A stretch of 14,120 bases of DNA from NCBI RefSeq assembly GCF_938036805.1, contig NZ_CALHWC010000173.1, positions 1-14,120 on the forward strand, in the 5' to 3' direction. Positions 13,590-14,120 of the stretch are shown here, one piece after another. Position numbers and translations under genes: made by a program. A model generated the notes under the pieces. That model ran no database searches, was not told the origin of the DNA, and worked only from the letters and a program-made list of their open reading frames with translations. The stretch comes from an uncultured Streptococcus sp. (GTDB lineage Bacteria; Bacillota; Bacilli; Lactobacillales; Streptococcaceae). Position 1 is the first letter of the stretch. Each line of letters starts with the position of its first letter.

Positions 13590-13672
13590 TAGAGACTTTC
13601 CAAAAAATGACCTAAATTCCAAAAGTTAGTTATCTTTGTCAACTGTAGTGGATTAATGAAATTTTAAAATCT

Positions 13673-13703
13673 GTAGAGGATAATTGATGTCCTCTACTTT
13701 TTT
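13673..13703 (+). terminator. Terminator downstream of the nucleotidyltransferase gene
   Basis: Perfect eight-pair stem GTAGAGGA / TCCTCTAC, loop TAATTGATG, followed by six T. It sits 83 bases after the stop, inside sequence that looks derived from an IS end. Confidence 0.9.
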
Positions 13704-13775
13704 ATGTTCAGAGTGAGAAAGATTCATTTCTTAAAGTTGCCAAAGTTAAAAAATCCAAAGCTTAGTATTTAATTG
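13690..13775 (-). pseudogene. Decayed 3' end of an ISL3-family-like transposase
   Basis: Read on the minus strand, the stretch resembles, with stops and substitutions, the C-terminal coding end I recall for streptococcal ISL3/IS1167-type transposases (N-A-F-G-F-R-N-F...K-K-R-I-F...L-N-I-K-K). Here the frame gives ALDFLTLATLRNESFSL followed by stops, with matching length and hydrophobic spacing. The adjacent plus-strand text TTATCTTTGTCAACTGTAGT at 13630-13649 also commonly borders such copies. Only about 85 bases survive and no inverted repeat pair is evident, so this is a fossil. It is based on remembered similarity rather than a search. Confidence 0.4.
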
Positions 13776-13787
13776 GTTTAATCAGAG

Positions 13788-13820
13788 ACTAAAAAGTGCC
13801 TTTGAGGTTACTTTTTTAGT
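13788..13820. terminator. AT-rich hairpin terminator before ligA, probably bidirectional
   Basis: ACTAAAAAGT (13788-13797) pairs with ACTTTTTTAGT (13810-13820) with one bulged T, plus GCC with GGT inside (one wobble). The A run in one arm and T run in the other give U tracts in both directions. Confidence 0.6.
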
Positions 13821-13844
13821 TGAGCTTAGCGTTTACTTTAGCTA

Positions 13845-13873
13845 TTGGACTGCTGGGTGAGGTGTGTTATAAT
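13845..13873 (+). promoter_or_regulatory. ligA promoter directly abutting the start codon
   Basis: TTGGAC (13845-13850), 17 bases, then TGTTATAAT (extended -10, TATAAT at 13868-13873). Only six bases separate the -10 from the ATG at 13880, so the transcript should begin at or next to the start codon. Confidence 0.82.
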
Positions 13874-13879
13874 AGAAGT

Positions 13880-14120
13880 ATGAAAGAAAGAATGTCAGAA
13901 TTAGTCAAATTGCTTAACCGATACGCTCATGAGTATTATACGGCAGATAGGCCAAGTGTATCGGATAGTGAGTATGACAGACTCTATCGTGAGTTAGTGG
14001 AGTTAGAAGAAAAGTACCCAACTGATATCCTACCTGATAGCCCGACCCATCGGGTGGGTGGGAAAATTTTAGAAGGATTTGAAAAATATCCACACCAGTA
14101 TCCTCTCTTTAGTTTGCAGG
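13880..14120 (+). CDS. ligA: NAD-dependent DNA ligase, N-terminal part (3' end outside window)
   Basis: LigA seals nicks in duplex DNA using NAD, acting in replication and repair. About 80 of the usual 650 or so residues are visible, covering domain Ia, which binds NAD: helical RYAHEYYTADRPSVSDSEYD (the conserved Y-Y...P-x-x-S/D-D-x-E-Y-D motif), LYRELVELEEKYP, DSPTHRVGG and the start of the adenylation region at the window edge (HQYPLFSLQ). The catalytic lysine of the KxDG motif lies beyond the end. Two in-frame ATGs exist at 13880 and 13892; the first fits the N-terminus of streptococcal relatives. With the promoter so close, the mRNA would have essentially no 5' leader. Confidence 0.93.
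   Translation, partial: MKERMSELVKLLNRYAHEYYTADRPSVSDSEYDRLYRELVELEEKYPTDILPDSPTHRVGGKILEGFEKYPHQYPLFSLQ

Overview
The window reads as the chromosome of a low-GC Gram-positive coccus, almost certainly Streptococcus and probably a mitis- or sanguinis-group oral species. Four things point there. The order murA / GNAT acetyltransferase / spxR-like CBS-HotDog regulator / 286-residue-class methionine aminopeptidase is as I recall it from pneumococcus. A preQ1-II riboswitch, an RNA class of Streptococcaceae, precedes queT. The NAD-dependent DNA ligase has a streptococcal N-terminus. A structured intergenic repeat of the kind found in oral streptococci is also present. Species cannot be fixed from the sequence alone.

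Layout. (1) 1-6043 is core housekeeping on the plus strand: the 3' part of metK with its terminator; murA; a GNAT acetyltransferase overlapping an spxR-like regulator; map with its terminator; and a YihY/BrkB membrane protein. (2) 6044-9405 is an AT-rich accessory island with its own extended -10 promoter (6208-6216) and terminator (9379-9405). It holds two diverged, paralogous, membrane-anchored extracytoplasmic proteins (366 and 302 residues) and a six-helix membrane protein (267 residues). Two of these three genes are preceded, 12-13 bases upstream, by the stop codon of a truncated reading-frame tail with no start of its own. This is the pattern expected when toxin genes are lost or recombined away and immunity genes stay behind. 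(3) 9406-10933 holds another unidentified frame remnant, then a MarR regulator whose promoter carries a palindrome over the -35 box, and a free-standing B3/B4 (PheRS-beta editing-like) protein. (4) 10958-12100 holds a convergent gtrA-like gene on the minus strand, then queT under a clearly readable preQ1-II riboswitch. (5) 12071-12833 has no long gene. It holds a three-hairpin repeat element, a possible promoter-plus-terminator small RNA unit, and a very short minus-strand frame with an excellent Shine-Dalgarno site. (6) 12834-13589 encodes a nucleotidyltransferase resembling lincosamide nucleotidyltransferases, with a near-consensus promoter. (7) 13600-14120 holds terminators, a decayed transposase end, and the 5' part of ligA, which appears to be leaderless.

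The core genes are related by housekeeping role (SAM synthesis, peptidoglycan precursor, N-terminal Met removal, pyruvate oxidase-type regulation, queuosine precursor uptake, DNA ligation) rather than by one pathway. The part most likely to hold an undescribed system is 6208-9405, a candidate orphan-immunity island.
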